From the NCBI GenBank assembly GCA_950295325.1, contig OX485803.1:52839554-52903553 (forward strand): a stretch of DNA of 64,000 nt, read 5' to 3'. Position 1 is the first letter of the stretch. The number at the start of each line of letters is the position of its first letter. The position numbers were made by a program, and so were the translations under genes. Shown one piece after another: positions 35,087-46,846 of the stretch. The notes beneath the pieces are model-generated. The model was not told the DNA's origin. It ran no database searches and saw nothing but the letters and a program-made list of their open reading frames with translations. This stretch comes from Polytrichum commune. Taxonomy: Eukaryota; Streptophyta; Polytrichopsida; Polytrichales; Polytrichaceae.

Positions 35087-37674
35087 TCGGGGAGGTGACT
35101 ATCGGAATTTTAGAAACCACGTGAGATAAAACATAGGGTCAATTTAATTCGTTGAGGGTAAATTTTATAAGTTTGTTAGATCTACCATAGCATTGGAAAT
35201 ATGTCCCCTACATGATTATATGTAAAATAAGGTGGTGAATAAATCCTTCATTTTAGTAATTAGTAGAAAAAAATAGGATCATAGATATTGGATCCCCCCC
35301 AAATGTATGCAGTAGGATCAATAGAATAATATGGGTTTGACTACTTGGATGAATATTGTTTAAATTCTGTCCAAATTTCAACGAAATGCGTTAGTATGGA
35401 GGGAAATGTTGTGAATTTTGTTTGGGAAGGAATGTTGCGACTTTTCAACGGCCCTTGGGCTTGCTTAGGGTTTAGGCAAGCATAGTGGCGCGAAAGCGGT
35501 ATGTAAGACATATTTTTTGGAGCTTTCTTCTTTGCTCCATAGCATTCACACAGGGTGTTTCACAAGCACCGAAGATTCGGCTTGCTCCGCTCTCGTGCAG
35601 TAAGAGTCGATTTCAAACTCCACCTCTTTGATTTTCCCCTTTCATTGTCCGTTTTTTACGACATACTATTGATGTCCGACGCCCTCCCGAATGTGGGATG
35701 TAGAAAGATGAACAATTACAAAACCTGAATGTGAGCATAGAAAGATGAGATGTTCATGATTGCATTCATGCTTCATTTTCTATAGAGAGAATGTTGGGTC
35801 TTGGGATACATTGTGGAGTGTATTTTATGCAGAGCAGTACGACAACTATCTCATCTATAGTTAAATCGGTTGTTAAGAGGACTAGAAGTAGACCTTCCAA
35901 AAAATCTGCAACTGACATGTGTCCTCAATGGAGTTGACCAGGGCACGTGATGTATATGACGAGTTCAAAAAATGAGACGGAAGGTAGATACAAGGTGGGG
36001 AAGTTGCAGGCATCTCATTGACCGTCTTAATCGGGAGGTGAACAAAGGTAAATAAACAAGTATTGTCAGAATCGGTTTTATGGTCTATCTTAATTATTTT
36101 AGAAAAATCCCTGAACACTTCAAATTCACATCTGACCACTCGGATTCTATTTGAGTTGATGTAGATAGCATAATTTGTACAGTGACTATGTCATTTGATG
36201 TAGAGAGGGATGTCTTTGAGCTTGATCCGGTTGATGAGAATTCCTTGAATGAGTTTGTTGAGAAATCTACATGAAATTGATAGCGATGTAGGATATTGGT
36301 TGTGACCTTATACCCATACCACAAAATAACTAATTTTTTTCTTTCTAGTGTACAAATTATGAATAATTGTTGTAGAAAATGTTTTCTAATTTAGTAGGTG
36401 TTATTTAATCTATGAAATTCTTTTGCTTCATTTAAAGATGTCATTTATTAATGAGCATTGGATGGTTGAAGTGATAAACATGTTTTCTCCTTTCAAATGC
36501 ATGAAGATGATGAGTTAACTCTCAATCCAAATTCGTAGAAAATTAGGTACTATGTACTCCTAAACCTTAAATTTGCACATTTTCTTGTTATTTGGTCTTG
36601 AATAGATTTTTGATTGAGCATCTTCAATTCTCTAAATCTAAAACCTAGTTTTTAAGACATGAAATTCTGAGAATTAAAGTTGGCTTGTGATTCATTCTTC
36701 ATCAGTTTTTGTTGTTGCTCTTACTTATTTTGCTAGCATTGTCCAATATGCCAACATTCTATTGATTGCACTTTTGTTATAACAACCTTTTGTAGATGAT
36801 CGATTGGTGTGCTACAACATTTGACAACCTCACATGGTAGACTCGGAGGATTGTGCTTTGCCTTGGAAGAAGACGTGTTGGAGTGGTTGGAGACTTTGAA
36901 GGTTGTCCGCCTCATGTCGACAATTAGTTTTAGTTATTCATCATCATTGGTGTTAAACCTCTCCAAATTTTTTAGTCTTATCATGACATTGTAGAGGATA
37001 TTGACATGTACCTTAACATATATTGGAAGGTGCATAATTTTATCCTAACCCTCCACATTGTAAATATTTGGTACAAGGTTGAATGTGTTTGTGAACATAA
37101 TTAAAGTAAATATTTTCAATTTTTGTATTTAGCTTTCTTTCATTTGAATGTAATATTTTGTTTTGGAGTATATAGTTGTGCAAATTTTCATGTCTTGTGA
37201 TAATTGATTGTATTTCTTGTTTTGTTCTATCCGCGTTTACAATTTGTTTATGTTAGCTTGTACATTTTGTTATCTCCATGTTTATTGGTAACCTTTTAAC
37301 TAGTATTCAAGTGCTATTGGTTGTATTTTTAATGGGACTTTGAATGGTTTAGCATTGGTATAACTAATTGAGACCGATTGAATGACAAGATGGAAGGTAT
37401 GGAACGTTTGTTGCTAACATAGTCGATTTTGCAATGCTATAGTATTCCGTCCACTATTTGGTACTTCTATGATTTATTAAAAAAAATATGGTGCCAAAAA
37501 ATAGCCTCTCTAAATAATTACAAATAAATATAGGGTGCTAAAAAATATGTCAAAGTAGCTTTATATCTACAAATAGGGAGGAAAAAAATATTGAGAGGTG
37601 CATAAATATCCCCCCATAAAATACCCCATTATCGCACGTGGTTACAAAATGTAAGGGGGTGTGACCCCCCCGTG
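35087..37674. mobile_element. 2.6 kb Mutator-like element nested in the 6.3 kb insertion
   Basis: Left end TCGGGGAGGTGAC; right end, inverted, CACGGGGGGGTCAC. The flanks AAGTTAACC at 35078-35086 and 37675-37683 are identical: a perfect 9-bp duplication. The interior has only short decayed frames, so it is non-autonomous. It shares end sequence with its host insertion and with 25519-25861. Confidence 0.75.
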
Positions 37675-37683
37675 AAGTTAACC

Positions 37684-38153
37684 CTAAACAAACTCTATGA
37701 TTGGTGTTGGCTAATTGTGTTCTAATGCTACATGTATGTATGCAACTATGTTTTAAAACACAACTTTTCGAAGCATTTGCATGTGTTTTTAAACACAAGC
37801 ATTTTATCACCAATTCTATGTATGTGTGTTTTGAATGAATAGAGTGCATACTAGGAAGCTAAAATATGTGCATGTTGTGTTGATGTGTTGATATGTGATT
37901 TTTGATCTTGTGTTTGTGAGTGTTAGAATTTACATGATATCAACAAAAAATATAATTTATAACTACTATATGCCCATGTAAAAGAAGAATAAATACCAAG
38001 TTAACCTACCCATAGGGTCCTAAAAATAATGAATGTTAGAAAATCACATGATAGTAGGGACCACAATATTTACCTTCTCCAATACATTAAATCCCCTAAA
38101 ATAACCTTGTTTTTTTACATGTTCCCACTTAATACAAGGGAGTGACCCCCCGA
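37684..38153. other. Right end of the 6.3 kb insertion, non-coding
   Basis: AT-rich sequence with CATGTG-rich words, ending in the GGGAGTGACCCCCC terminal block. No gene. Confidence 0.5.
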
Positions 38154-38811
38154 GAGAAGCCATTGCTCAAAACCAAAAATATGCGTTGCAGGTTGGAATT
38201 TGCTCAACGTCATCAAGATTGGACTATCCACAATTGGTATAGGGTGATTTTTAGTGATGAGACTAAGATCAATTGATTCCAGTATGATGGTCATGCTTGG
38301 TGTTGGGCGAGGGATGGAGAATCTCAATTACAAGCTCATCATGTGAGTTAGACAGTTCATTATGGAAGTGGTGCAGTTTTCGTGTGGGGTTGTATGACTT
38401 CCCGTGGCATGGGTTACAATGTGCAAGATAGAGGGTAAGATGACACAATCTCTATATCTTAGCATTCTTCAAGATGGGATCATGAAGAGAATTATGTGGT
38501 ACCGTTTCAACCCATTTGTGTCATTTTCCAGCATGATAATGATCCCAAACATATTGCAAAATTAGTTAAGCAATGGTTGTCCATGCAAAATTTTGATGTT
38601 CTTGCTTGGCCTCCTCAAAAACCTTACCTAAATCCAATGAAGCAAGTGTGGGCACTTGTGAAACGGTACCAAAGGAATGCTTTAATTGTGGGAGTGCGTG
38701 CAAGTTTTTTTCCATTCAATCACTCCTGAGCAATTTCAAAAATACTATTATAGTACGCCCAATTGTATCCAAGTTGCTTTAGCTTCTAAAGGAGAGTGGA
38801 CAAATTATTGA
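38154..38811 (+). pseudogene. Tc1-like transposase pseudogene, catalytic (DDE) half
   Basis: Starts in phase with the N-terminal half across the insertion (KPLL, then RLEFAQRHQDWT). Catalytic blocks are VIFSDETKIN (first Asp) and FQHDNDPKHIAKLVKQWL (second Asp). The block LNPMKQVW has Lys where the third acidic residue should be, 34 residues on, as in the DD34E group. The end EWTNY-stop (38809-38811) is the usual Tc1 ending. Several stops and a frameshift near 38450 make it a pseudogene. DD34E Tc1 elements are typical of animals and fungi, whereas plant mariner-like elements are mostly DD39D. Confidence 0.85.
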
Positions 38812-39034
38812 TCTATAGGTAGGTGTAGGTTACAAAATTGAGTCAATGTATATAGTTCTCTTCAAATCACTTTTTCTCCAAGGGTAGTTTTGCAATAGAC
38901 ATGAGACTTTGAAAATCGTGTACTAGACTATGACTATCACCTTATGTAAGTGAAAGTTTGTATGCTCTTGTTTTATTTTCCTAGCATTGTGTGTGAAAAT
39001 TGATGTAGTGAATCACTGACTCAGCTTTGAGAGT
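38812..39034. other. Probable 3' part of the Tc1-like element
   Basis: Non-coding. A terminal repeat pairing with sequence upstream of 31036 was looked for and not found. Confidence 0.4.
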
Positions 39035-39270
39035 CAGTGTATGAAACACGTGACTTGTACAAGATGGTTAGTAATTCCAAATCATAGCCATGGCCACTTT
39101 CCTCATGAATATCTTATTCATTATCAAGGTGAAGATTCTCGTCCTCATTAAATGACCATATAGCCCCCCCCCCCCAAAATCATGTTGACCCATGGAACCT
39201 AGAATGGTTATCATATTTTCAACACGCAATCCAATCTCTTTCAAACCACATGCCAATCAAATGTTACTAG
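39035..39270 (+). repeat. Dispersed repeat R, copy 3
   Basis: Shares GAATATCTTATTCATT, ATATAG plus C-run, TGTTGA and AACCTAGAATGGTTAT blocks with 16580-17100. Confidence 0.7.
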
Positions 39271-39532
39271 GACTTGTCCTAATAAGAAAGATATGCAGAT
39301 GTCTACCTTAGACGTTCACTGTCATAGTGATTCCTATTCCATGACATAAAAACTTGGATACAACATTGCATTCATCCATATATTGACTAGCATTAATACG
39401 TTTTTGACGATTTCATCTCTTTTAATTATAATTGGAGAAAACATTGGCCAAGTAAAACAGTTTAATTGTGGACTATTCTCTTGAGATTGGAGATTGCCAA
39501 TCGTCAGCAAAATTATGCCAGATTAACGAAAC

Positions 39533-40077
39533 TTAGGGCCACTTCACACACAAAGGTTGAAGGCCCATGATCATGGCAATGTAAGAGCTCTCATTGGTCA
39601 AAAAGGCGGAGACCATCCAAGTTCACTTTACACTAGGAGGTGAAGGCCCAAAGAAAAGTTTATGAATGAAAAATCCACATGAAATCCTACATGGCAGGTT
39701 GTGGATAAGGGTGCATGACTTTTTTAGATTTTTTTCCAGCAGGACAGATTTCAAGACAGATTGCAGGGTAGATTCCAGAAGAGATTCCAGGACAGATTCC
39801 AGGACAGATTCCAGGACAGACAAACACCACCAAATAATTCTCTAAAATTGATAGAATTTGGAACATATTATATTAAACCAAATCCTCCCTTCTATCTCCG
39901 CCAACAAAATATGGAATGATCTTGCAATATGGTCCATTCTCACTTCACACAATGCTTGAGGGCCCGTGACTACATAAAACGACTTTCCCACACCCATGGT
40001 ACGGCCTTTAGATGAGAGTCAAGGGTCCTCACCATTACAAGGTCACGGCTCTTGGCTCATGTGTGAAGTGGTCCTTA
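39533..40077 (+). mobile_element. hAT-like MITE
   Basis: Left end TTAGGGCCACTTCACACA and right end, inverted, TTAAGGACCACTTCACACA, with further mirrored blocks inward. A 12-bp minisatellite sits inside. Flanking 8-mers agree at only about half their positions, so the duplication is not convincing. Related ends occur at 22927, 27863, 28278, about 46163 and 58489. Confidence 0.6.
39735..39822 (+). repeat. 12-bp minisatellite (GATTCCAGGACA)n
   Basis: Three to four exact units and several degenerate ones inside the hAT-like MITE. Confidence 0.85.
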
Positions 40078-43000
40078 ACGTGGTTCTCAACTTCTCACAA
40101 AAGGCACACTATGTCAAAAACTCCTCACGTACTCGCATGGGAGTTACTTACACAACAAAAAAGTGCGATCACCATCACTGAGGGTCCTTGAGTTGTGTCA
40201 GTGGTTGAATTTGTTTCTTTGGTCAGATGTCAGCATTGTGAAAAACAGGGACCGGTCACTTCAAGGAGGTTTAATTTGGCCTCTTCCGACATGTAGTATA
40301 TTCGGTGGGAAATTTTCGGTTGCTTCGGAAATCTTGTACAAATTCAAGCCATAAGAATGTCAAGATCAAGTTGACAAAATATCAATTTGTGACGAATTGT
40401 AAAGGGCATATACGTGAATGATCTTCTTAGTCTAATGTTATTTAAGTGGTTAATGTTGAACGGGTGTTGAGCATTGACTTGTTGACTATCTCAACCCACA
40501 TGCCGCCATAATAATCCTTGGAATAATAGAGGAATTGTTCATTTTAGGGGAATACTGAACCAGTCCACATTCAAAAGTAGGTGTTTGTATACGGCTTGTG
40601 TTTGAATAGGCATTTTCACCTTAGAATTTGTGCTAGTCGCACGAGCACAAAAAGTGGCTGGCAAGAAATCACTACATTGTATATCAGTGTCGTCCACGCT
40701 ATTCATCATTGACCGACGTAAATGATCTTGTAATCACTCAATGGGTGGCATCTAGAGAAGGTGGCATGGGACACTAAGTGCTCCCTTATGACTAGTATTG
40801 AGGGCTACTTGGTGGCTACTCACATTAATATAGCAAGCCATTTTTTTTTTGTATCACACTAAATAAGAAATATGATAGTGTAGTTGGTTTTTGTGTCGAA
40901 TTGCTTGAATCTTCATTACGATTTGTCAATGAAATGAAATCCATTTGGTCATTGTGGGTCGTAGAGGTGACCATCTGACATGTGAGTGGATGAAAGTTGT
41001 AAAATGATCTTTCATCATTGACTCATGTAAAAGATCTTGAAATCATTGGGTGGCAACCATTGAAGGTGGCACATTGGGACGTTTGTTGCTAGCTATCACG
41101 AGACTACTTATGGAGGCAACTCTAACTAATATGTCCCGGGCGGCAACACCTATCTAGACCCTGTACACTAAGCAAGGATAATCGCCAAAACAAGGCTTGG
41201 ACAATTTCTAAAAAGTTCTTGAATAAGTTGAAAGTTTACACCAAGTCTAAGAGTTTCAATAAAGCATACCAAGACATACTCTCATTTGATAAACTTTTGG
41301 AAACTCTTTATCATGTCCAAATACACATGCATCATAAATATCTCATTCTTCTGTTATAATTATGCATTATTGTTCATGGAAAAAAAATATGGGTGTTGTC
41401 TATGTCAAATAAGATAACGTTGTCAGGTTCATCTCCTTGAGTTCTTTGCAACAAGACCAAGTTTCATTCTGGAATGGAGTTGAAAATGAGGCACGTGTAC
41501 CTTGGTGTTGGAGTGTCCCCTCTACAACTCCATTAGAGTTGTAGGACCTACACATATTGGTTTTAATGTGACTCTCGCTTTGTTACAGGCTGTTCGGCAT
41601 GAAAGGGCTCAGCCTACAAAAGACACGCATTCGATCATAATATATCGTCGGTCATAGTCGTGACATGTGAGTGGGTGAAAACCCCCATTCCTGTGCCTTT
41701 CATACAGTCTTAATAGAGTGTTGTTGGGTGAGACCTGTGGCCCACAAGTCTAACTTAATAGGCGTTTTGTGTGTGGGTCCTTTGAGAGTGAGTTTTGTTG
41801 CTCATGTAATGGTTACGTGACACACAGAATATCCCCACCAGCTGCTTCATATGACGCCACGACGTGTTTGTGCTGCATGGCAACTAAAAATCTCAAACTG
41901 ACCCAGTCCAATTCCGACTCACTTGGAAATTTACACCCAATACACTTACACTGGATGATTCGCTACAAAACGACGGATTTTCGACAAACTCTGGTAACTA
42001 ACTGGATTCAACTTACAACTACAAAACTTAAGCTACGATTAGAGGGAGCATGCAGGAAACACCTAGAACTTTCGTGACTCAAATGACGACACTTTTGGCA
42101 CTTGTCTGCAACTGTGCATGCCCTTGTTTTTATAGCACCGAAAGTAATAAGTTCCACTAGTCTGGCCTCTGAAAGTTCACTTGCAACTTCTTCAATACTC
42201 TAGAATCAGCGTAAGGAGGTTCATGTAGGTATCCATATAATGTGTCACTTTCACGATCACTGGAACAGAGTTGAAGGCTTACTTAGGTTTGGTGACGGAA
42301 TATGTCAAGCTTGACATTATTGTGATATATCTACCATACATTTTGGAACAGTGAGGGTGCATGCGCTGAAACTTGATGCATTTGCCTTTTCAAAGTTCCA
42401 AAGAGATTGGATGTCGAGGTAGTATGTTGAGTGGGCAGTGCGGGGATGGCCTAGGGCGTATTTTCATATGCTCGGGTGCAACTAGCTCAGATGGCACACA
42501 TCCAAACTGTATTTGTACATGAAATATTAAGTTTTTGAACTGTATTTTTACGTGGTCAAAAATGTTATATTTATGAAATGACTCTGCCCTTTTTACACTA
42601 AAACGCAGGTAGAGTTTGGGAGTCTGATAAGCTTTTCATCCGAAGCGCGTTGAACTATGGAGTGCTTGAATAATCCTCAAGCTCTCAATAGTTTGAGCAA
42701 GTGTAAGGTGGTTTTGTTCCAAAGTGGTATATCAAAGGGGAATGGTACTAAATAAAGGAGCATTCATGATCAACCAAAGAATATTTCAAATCTTATTGGC
42801 TTGAGATCCACAAAATGAGAGCTCAAACTCTCGACAATCCTAATCGACCTCCATGAAATAACTTTTGATTTTGATTGAGAAATTTTCGTAGTCAATCCAC
42901 ATGGGATCCAAGACTTGGTATACTTGATTTGTATAAATAATAATAATAATAATAAACCCCAACTCTCAAGTTGAAAGCTCACAAGCATACAGTGGACTTT

Positions 43001-43563
43001 GAGTGAATAAGAGAGCTCCTTACTTCAAGCTGATCTCAATCTTTGAGCTATCATCAAGCTCTGTAATGTCAAGAGAGTCTCATCAGTTCCACATCTGAAG
43101 CAGAAACCGATGCTCATGTGTTGCCAGCATCTGCGACGGGTAGTAAAATATTATGGTTCTTCGCAGCACTACAGTAATGAACTTTCTCGGTAACGTAATA
43201 TAAATAACTAAGTTGTCCTTGGATTTCACGTGCTTAGCCGTCGGTCACCTTTTTTGCTAGAGATGGGGATCCACTTTTTGGAGGCCATTTTTAGCCATCA
43301 AATAAGCTTTATTTAGAGGAGATCTGCTTCATGCTTCTTGCTTGCCACGCCATTATTTAAGCCAGGGCCATTATTCTACTGGCAATCTTTCTTGCTTTCA
43401 GTGACCTGTCCACATGACAGGTGGCATTGTTGTTGAAGCCTATCAGCAAGAAGGTTGTGGAAAGCTTTTACGTCAATCAATTTGCAGTCGATGATTCGGG
43501 AACATTCCATATCAGCCTGCCTGCACCCATTCCAACTTGTGTGACGTTTCTTGAACCTCATTC
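40078..43563. other. No recognisable gene; a local duplication and an AAT microsatellite
   Basis: The block at 40690-40840 (CATCATTGACC, GTAAATGATCTTG, GGTGGCA) recurs at 41010-41140, a direct duplication about 320 bases apart. (AAT)n lies at 42937-42955. A plus-strand frame of 102 codons (41769-42077) matches nothing known to me. The tip-like word CACACTAAATAAG at 40856 may be a MITE scrap. Confidence 0.5.
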
Positions 43564-43701
43564 AGGGGCCTAAAGTCCATGCATCGCCTCTGTCCCTATA
43601 TCTAGGTGCGTTGGTAGATGCACCACTTTCGCATGTAGTATCATACATTTACATAAATCGAAGCTATTGGTCAGGCGAGATGTTGGCTTGCAGGGGGCCC
43701 T
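43564..43701. repeat. Foldback repeat F, copy 1
   Basis: Left arm with CATCGCCTCTGTC and TATATCTAGGTG. The right arm is decayed and ends GGGGGCCCTAGAG. Family described at 44018-44142. Confidence 0.5.
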
Positions 43702-43860
43702 AGAGCAGTGGTCTGGGGAGATTTTAATCAACACCGCTCGAGATCCAAGTGTTTCCAAGTCCAACCAGTTACACGATGATATCTTCCGGCGCTCCTTTAT
43801 TAACTCATTTCGATTTCATAGATTCTTCTAAAATGATTGGTGATTCGCCTAAATAAAGGC
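43700..43860 (-). repeat. Dispersed repeat G, copy 2
   Basis: Reverse complement of the G blocks (CCAAGTCCAACCAGTTACA, AGATTCTTCTAAAATGATTGG), immediately next to foldback copy 1. Confidence 0.6.
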
Positions 43861-44017
43861 GCTCTCTCTCTCTCTAAATTTCGTAATACAATTAGTATGG
43901 TGTTTGACGATTATATCAACATATGATGAATGATGTGATTTTGACTGAACTTGGATTGGCTATTTTTCAAACTCCACTGGCCCATCTGCAACTAGCAGTC
44001 AGATCTTCCCGTTTGTA

Positions 44018-44142
44018 GTCCTGGAGTTCATCACCTCTGTGCCAATATCTAGGCTAGAGGTAGATGGTTCCATAGGTGAAAGTGGGACATCTACTAAAAT
44101 CTTAGATATTAGGACTAAGGTGATGAGTTACAGGGCCCTGTA
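44018..44142. repeat. Foldback repeat F, copy 2
   Basis: Arms mirror each other: CTGGAGTTCATCACCTCTG and CCAATATCTAGG on the left, AGATATTAGGACTAAGGTGA and GGGCCCTG on the right. It forms a hairpin of about 125 bases. Confidence 0.75.
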
Positions 44143-44664
44143 CATGCATACGTTGATCCTGTACTTTCTGATAACACTAAATCAAATATCATTGCGATTG
44201 TGCCTCTAAAGCTTGTTGAATATCTTTCGATAATTGTGACAATATACATTAGTTGACCTCAATCCCCCCGGCCTTCACCAATACACTCATCAAGAGCTGC
44301 AGATCATATTGCATCGTAACTACATTGCTTTCAATTAGTCGTGTTTGTCGATGTAGGCATGTCCAGTTATGGGCACGGTGAAACATGGGGCTTAACGAAC
44401 CGCGCACAAGATGCTAGGACTTTAAGTGCGCCTGCATGCATGATTTAGTGAAACCCGATTCGCCCTCGAAGCATCATCGTCCAAAGTTGAGACTAAGTAT
44501 CTAGGAAGACTTGAAAGGTATGGTGTGGAGTGCTTTGGAGTGCCACACACATAGAAAAATATCCATCTTGGTATAATACTTATAGTTTTGGGGTTTTGCG
44601 TGTTATTTTGATCAATCACTACTATACTACTATATATGTGTCATGAAGACCTCCAAGTTGCCAA
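44143..44664. other. No recognisable feature
   Basis: Short frames only, no repeat recognised. Confidence 0.5.
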
Positions 44665-44820
44665 CACTACTACAGAATGTGGGATTTTTATAAAGCACAC
44701 ATATATTGAATGGAATATTTCCTATGTGATTCTTGGGTGGCGGTTTTAATCTTTTTAACTTATCCCAAAATGAACCCAAAAACAAGGCCACACTTACGAA
44801 TCCCACATTTTGTAGTAGTG
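44665..44820. mobile_element. CACTA MITE, 156 bases
   Basis: Left tip CACTACTACAGAATGTGGGA, right tip, inverted, CACTACTACAAAATGTGGGA. CAA flanks both sides (44662-44664 and 44821-44823), the 3-bp duplication expected for CACTA elements. The interior is non-coding. It appears complete. Confidence 0.85.
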
Positions 44821-45094
44821 CAATTTTTTTAGGCAAGGTCAGATTGATGTGGGAAAGCAAGTGGGTGGTTGGGGGGTTGGATTAGTCACAATAATTTAAC
44901 TATCAACTCATATAGGGCCCTAGAGTTCTTGGCCACTATGATCTATCAAGACCTTGACATTTATTACCTTAAGAGGGATGTAGGTGATATCATTGTGCTA
45001 CATGTGAGGCAGTGCATCTACAATGACCCTAGACAATGCACACAAGACACAAGGTAGTATTCATGTCAAAGGGATTGGGTTGCACTTGAGTCAC

Positions 45095-45760
45095 CATAGG
45101 GACCTTGGACTTGGGGCTTTGAAGTTCATCACCTCTTCTATTCCAATATGCACTAGGGCATTGGTGGATGTACCACTTCAATAGTGATGTGATCAAACTA
45201 TGTCGTGCATATTCGATTGAAGAGGTAATGCCATTTAAGATCCTAAGTTATGATTGTACCCCTCATCCAGGCATGCAAAAAAAGGGTCTTACATAGGCTG
45301 TAGTTAACCCATGTCAACTATGACTTGTGCCGTTGTGGTAATTTAGTTCATTGAAGATAATTTGTCGATCTACATACATACTATGTCATAACGTTTTGTT
45401 GAATGAATGGTAGGCATTATGTAGGCAACAATTCCTTCTCAACTTGCAATAGGTCAATGGGTTGTCACAGTAGGCTGTGTAAATTCACGGTCGTTGACAG
45501 AGCAGACAACCAGAGCAGGCAGCTTTTCAAGACAAGAGTTAAGACTGTCCATGCGTACACTACTCTAGTATTCCATCACTTGCTCATTTTGTTTCCTTTG
45601 TGGGTCCTTCAAAACAACCTGTCAGTTCTCAATTCGTGAAATTTAGATAAAGGTCAATTTGTGAGCTGTTTCACTTTTTGTGTATTCCTGTACCGACCCC
45701 CTGCTAGTTACTGAAGCTGGCAATCAGCATTGAGAATAATACGGAAATCCAAAGTCCAGT
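45095..45760. other. No gene; possible decayed foldback copy at 45110-45250
   Basis: The block GAAGTTCATCACCTCT and GTGGATGTACCACTT resemble the foldback family's left arm. The right arm is not clear. Confidence 0.4.
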
Positions 45761-46000
45761 GCTATGATTGGGGAGAACCAGCAGTTAGTTACAGATGAAC
45801 TGGTTGAGTTTGAGGAAAAAAACTGGTTGAAGTTGGAGACTTCAGGAGAATTACCAATCACTTTAGAGGAATTTATGGAATATACCTCAAATTAATATAG
45901 AAAACCCAAAGGCTGTCAACATGTAACCGGTTGGACTTGCAAACACTAGGATCTCAACTGATTATGCCCAAGAATCTCCCTGACCACTGGTCTAGTGTTG
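45760..46000 (+). repeat. Dispersed repeat G, copy 3
   Basis: Matches 7140-7370 in direct orientation: GGGGAGAACC, TTGAGTTTGAGGAA, TTTAGAGGAATTTATGGA, CATGTAACCGGTTGGACTTG. It runs directly into foldback copy 3. Confidence 0.7.
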
Positions 46001-46001
46001 C

Positions 46002-46112
46002 ACAAGGGCCCTGAAGTTCCTCATATCTGTTTTAATATCTAGGTTTGAAGTAGATGATAACTTACTGGTCCTAGATATTGGGACACAAGTGAGGAACTCC
46101 AGTGCCCTTTGG
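46002..46112. repeat. Foldback repeat F, copy 3
   Basis: The best hairpin of the family: GGGCCCTGAAGTTCCTCA and TAATATCTAGG on the left mirror CCTAGATATTGGG and TGAGGAACTCCAGTGCCC on the right. Confidence 0.8.
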
Positions 46113-46154
46113 GTTGCATGATATCTCACTACTAATGAATTCAAGCCTTCTCCA

Positions 46155-46560
46155 ATCTTAAGGGTCGTTTACACTAGGGGTGGTTGTCGCTTGTGGTTGT
46201 GGTAGTGGAAGTGGTTTACTATGTTTGCTTCTATTTTCATGGAAAAGGCGTAATAGTTACTAACCACACCCATGACGACCCTTACCCCATCAATGGGCCC
46301 TACTCTGTGCGATTAATCACCCTCGGGTGGTTGTTCATGCTCATGTGGCATCACTAAAGAGCTTAAAGACCAAGCTCTAGGGAAGAACTTAGGACACAAC
46401 CACTTTAACATTATAATTCAATACCAATAAGGATAATAAATCACTCTAATTTCCTCTTGAACCCAAAACCTAAACCAATGATAAAATCTGATTTAGAACA
46501 TGAGTCCCACCATCAACCACAACCACAACCACAAAGACTTGGAATCGCTAGGATCTCGAC
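46155..46560 (+). mobile_element. Possible hAT-like MITE fragment
   Basis: Begins TTAAGGGTCGTTTACACTAG, close to the hAT-like ends elsewhere. Inverted GTGGTTGTGG / CCACAACCAC blocks occur at 46176-46208 and 46508-46535. The right tip is not identified. Confidence 0.4.
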
Positions 46561-46723
46561 TGATCATGTCCCAAAATTTCCCTGGACACTAAACCACTTA
46601 CTAAACTCATTTCACAGCATCAAATGTGATAAAGACATGAACTTAAAGAGCGCAGACCTAGGATAAGGTAGAGGAGCCAAGTAACGGTGCAATGTAGCTG
46701 GCCAAGAGTACCAACACAGACCC

Positions 46724-46846
46724 CAGCCATGGAGTTCATCGCCTCTGCCCAGTATCTAGGATGATGGTAGATGCACCACTTATACCAGTGGTACCACATA
46801 TCTCTATCATAGATTCTGGACAGACTTAGGTGATGAAATTCAAGGT
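46724..46846. repeat. Foldback repeat F, copy 4
   Basis: Left arm GGAGTTCATCGCCTCTG and AGTATCTAGG, right arm AGATTCTGGACAGACTTAGG and TGATGAAATTC. It forms an imperfect hairpin. Confidence 0.65.

Larger units (their letters stand above)
31844..38153. mobile_element. 6.3 kb insertion with GGGGGGT-type ends splitting the Tc1-like gene
   Basis: Left end GGGGGGTAACTCCC (31848) and, inverted, right end GGGGGGTCACTCCC. The bases outside, AAGAAATCA (31835-31843) and GAGAAGCCA (38154-38162), align codon for codon in the transposase and agree at 6 of 9 positions, consistent with an old 9-bp duplication. Inside lie a relict gene, an AT-hook element and a second member of the same family (35087-37674). 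A Mutator-like nature is inferred from duplication length. No transposase was found. Confidence 0.6.

Noticed and set aside
39623-39823. Minus-strand frame with repeated VLES
   Set aside because: Translation of the 12-bp minisatellite inside a MITE.
46457-46666. Plus-strand frame with PQPQPQ tract
   Set aside because: Derived from the CCACAACC repeat in a MITE-like fragment.
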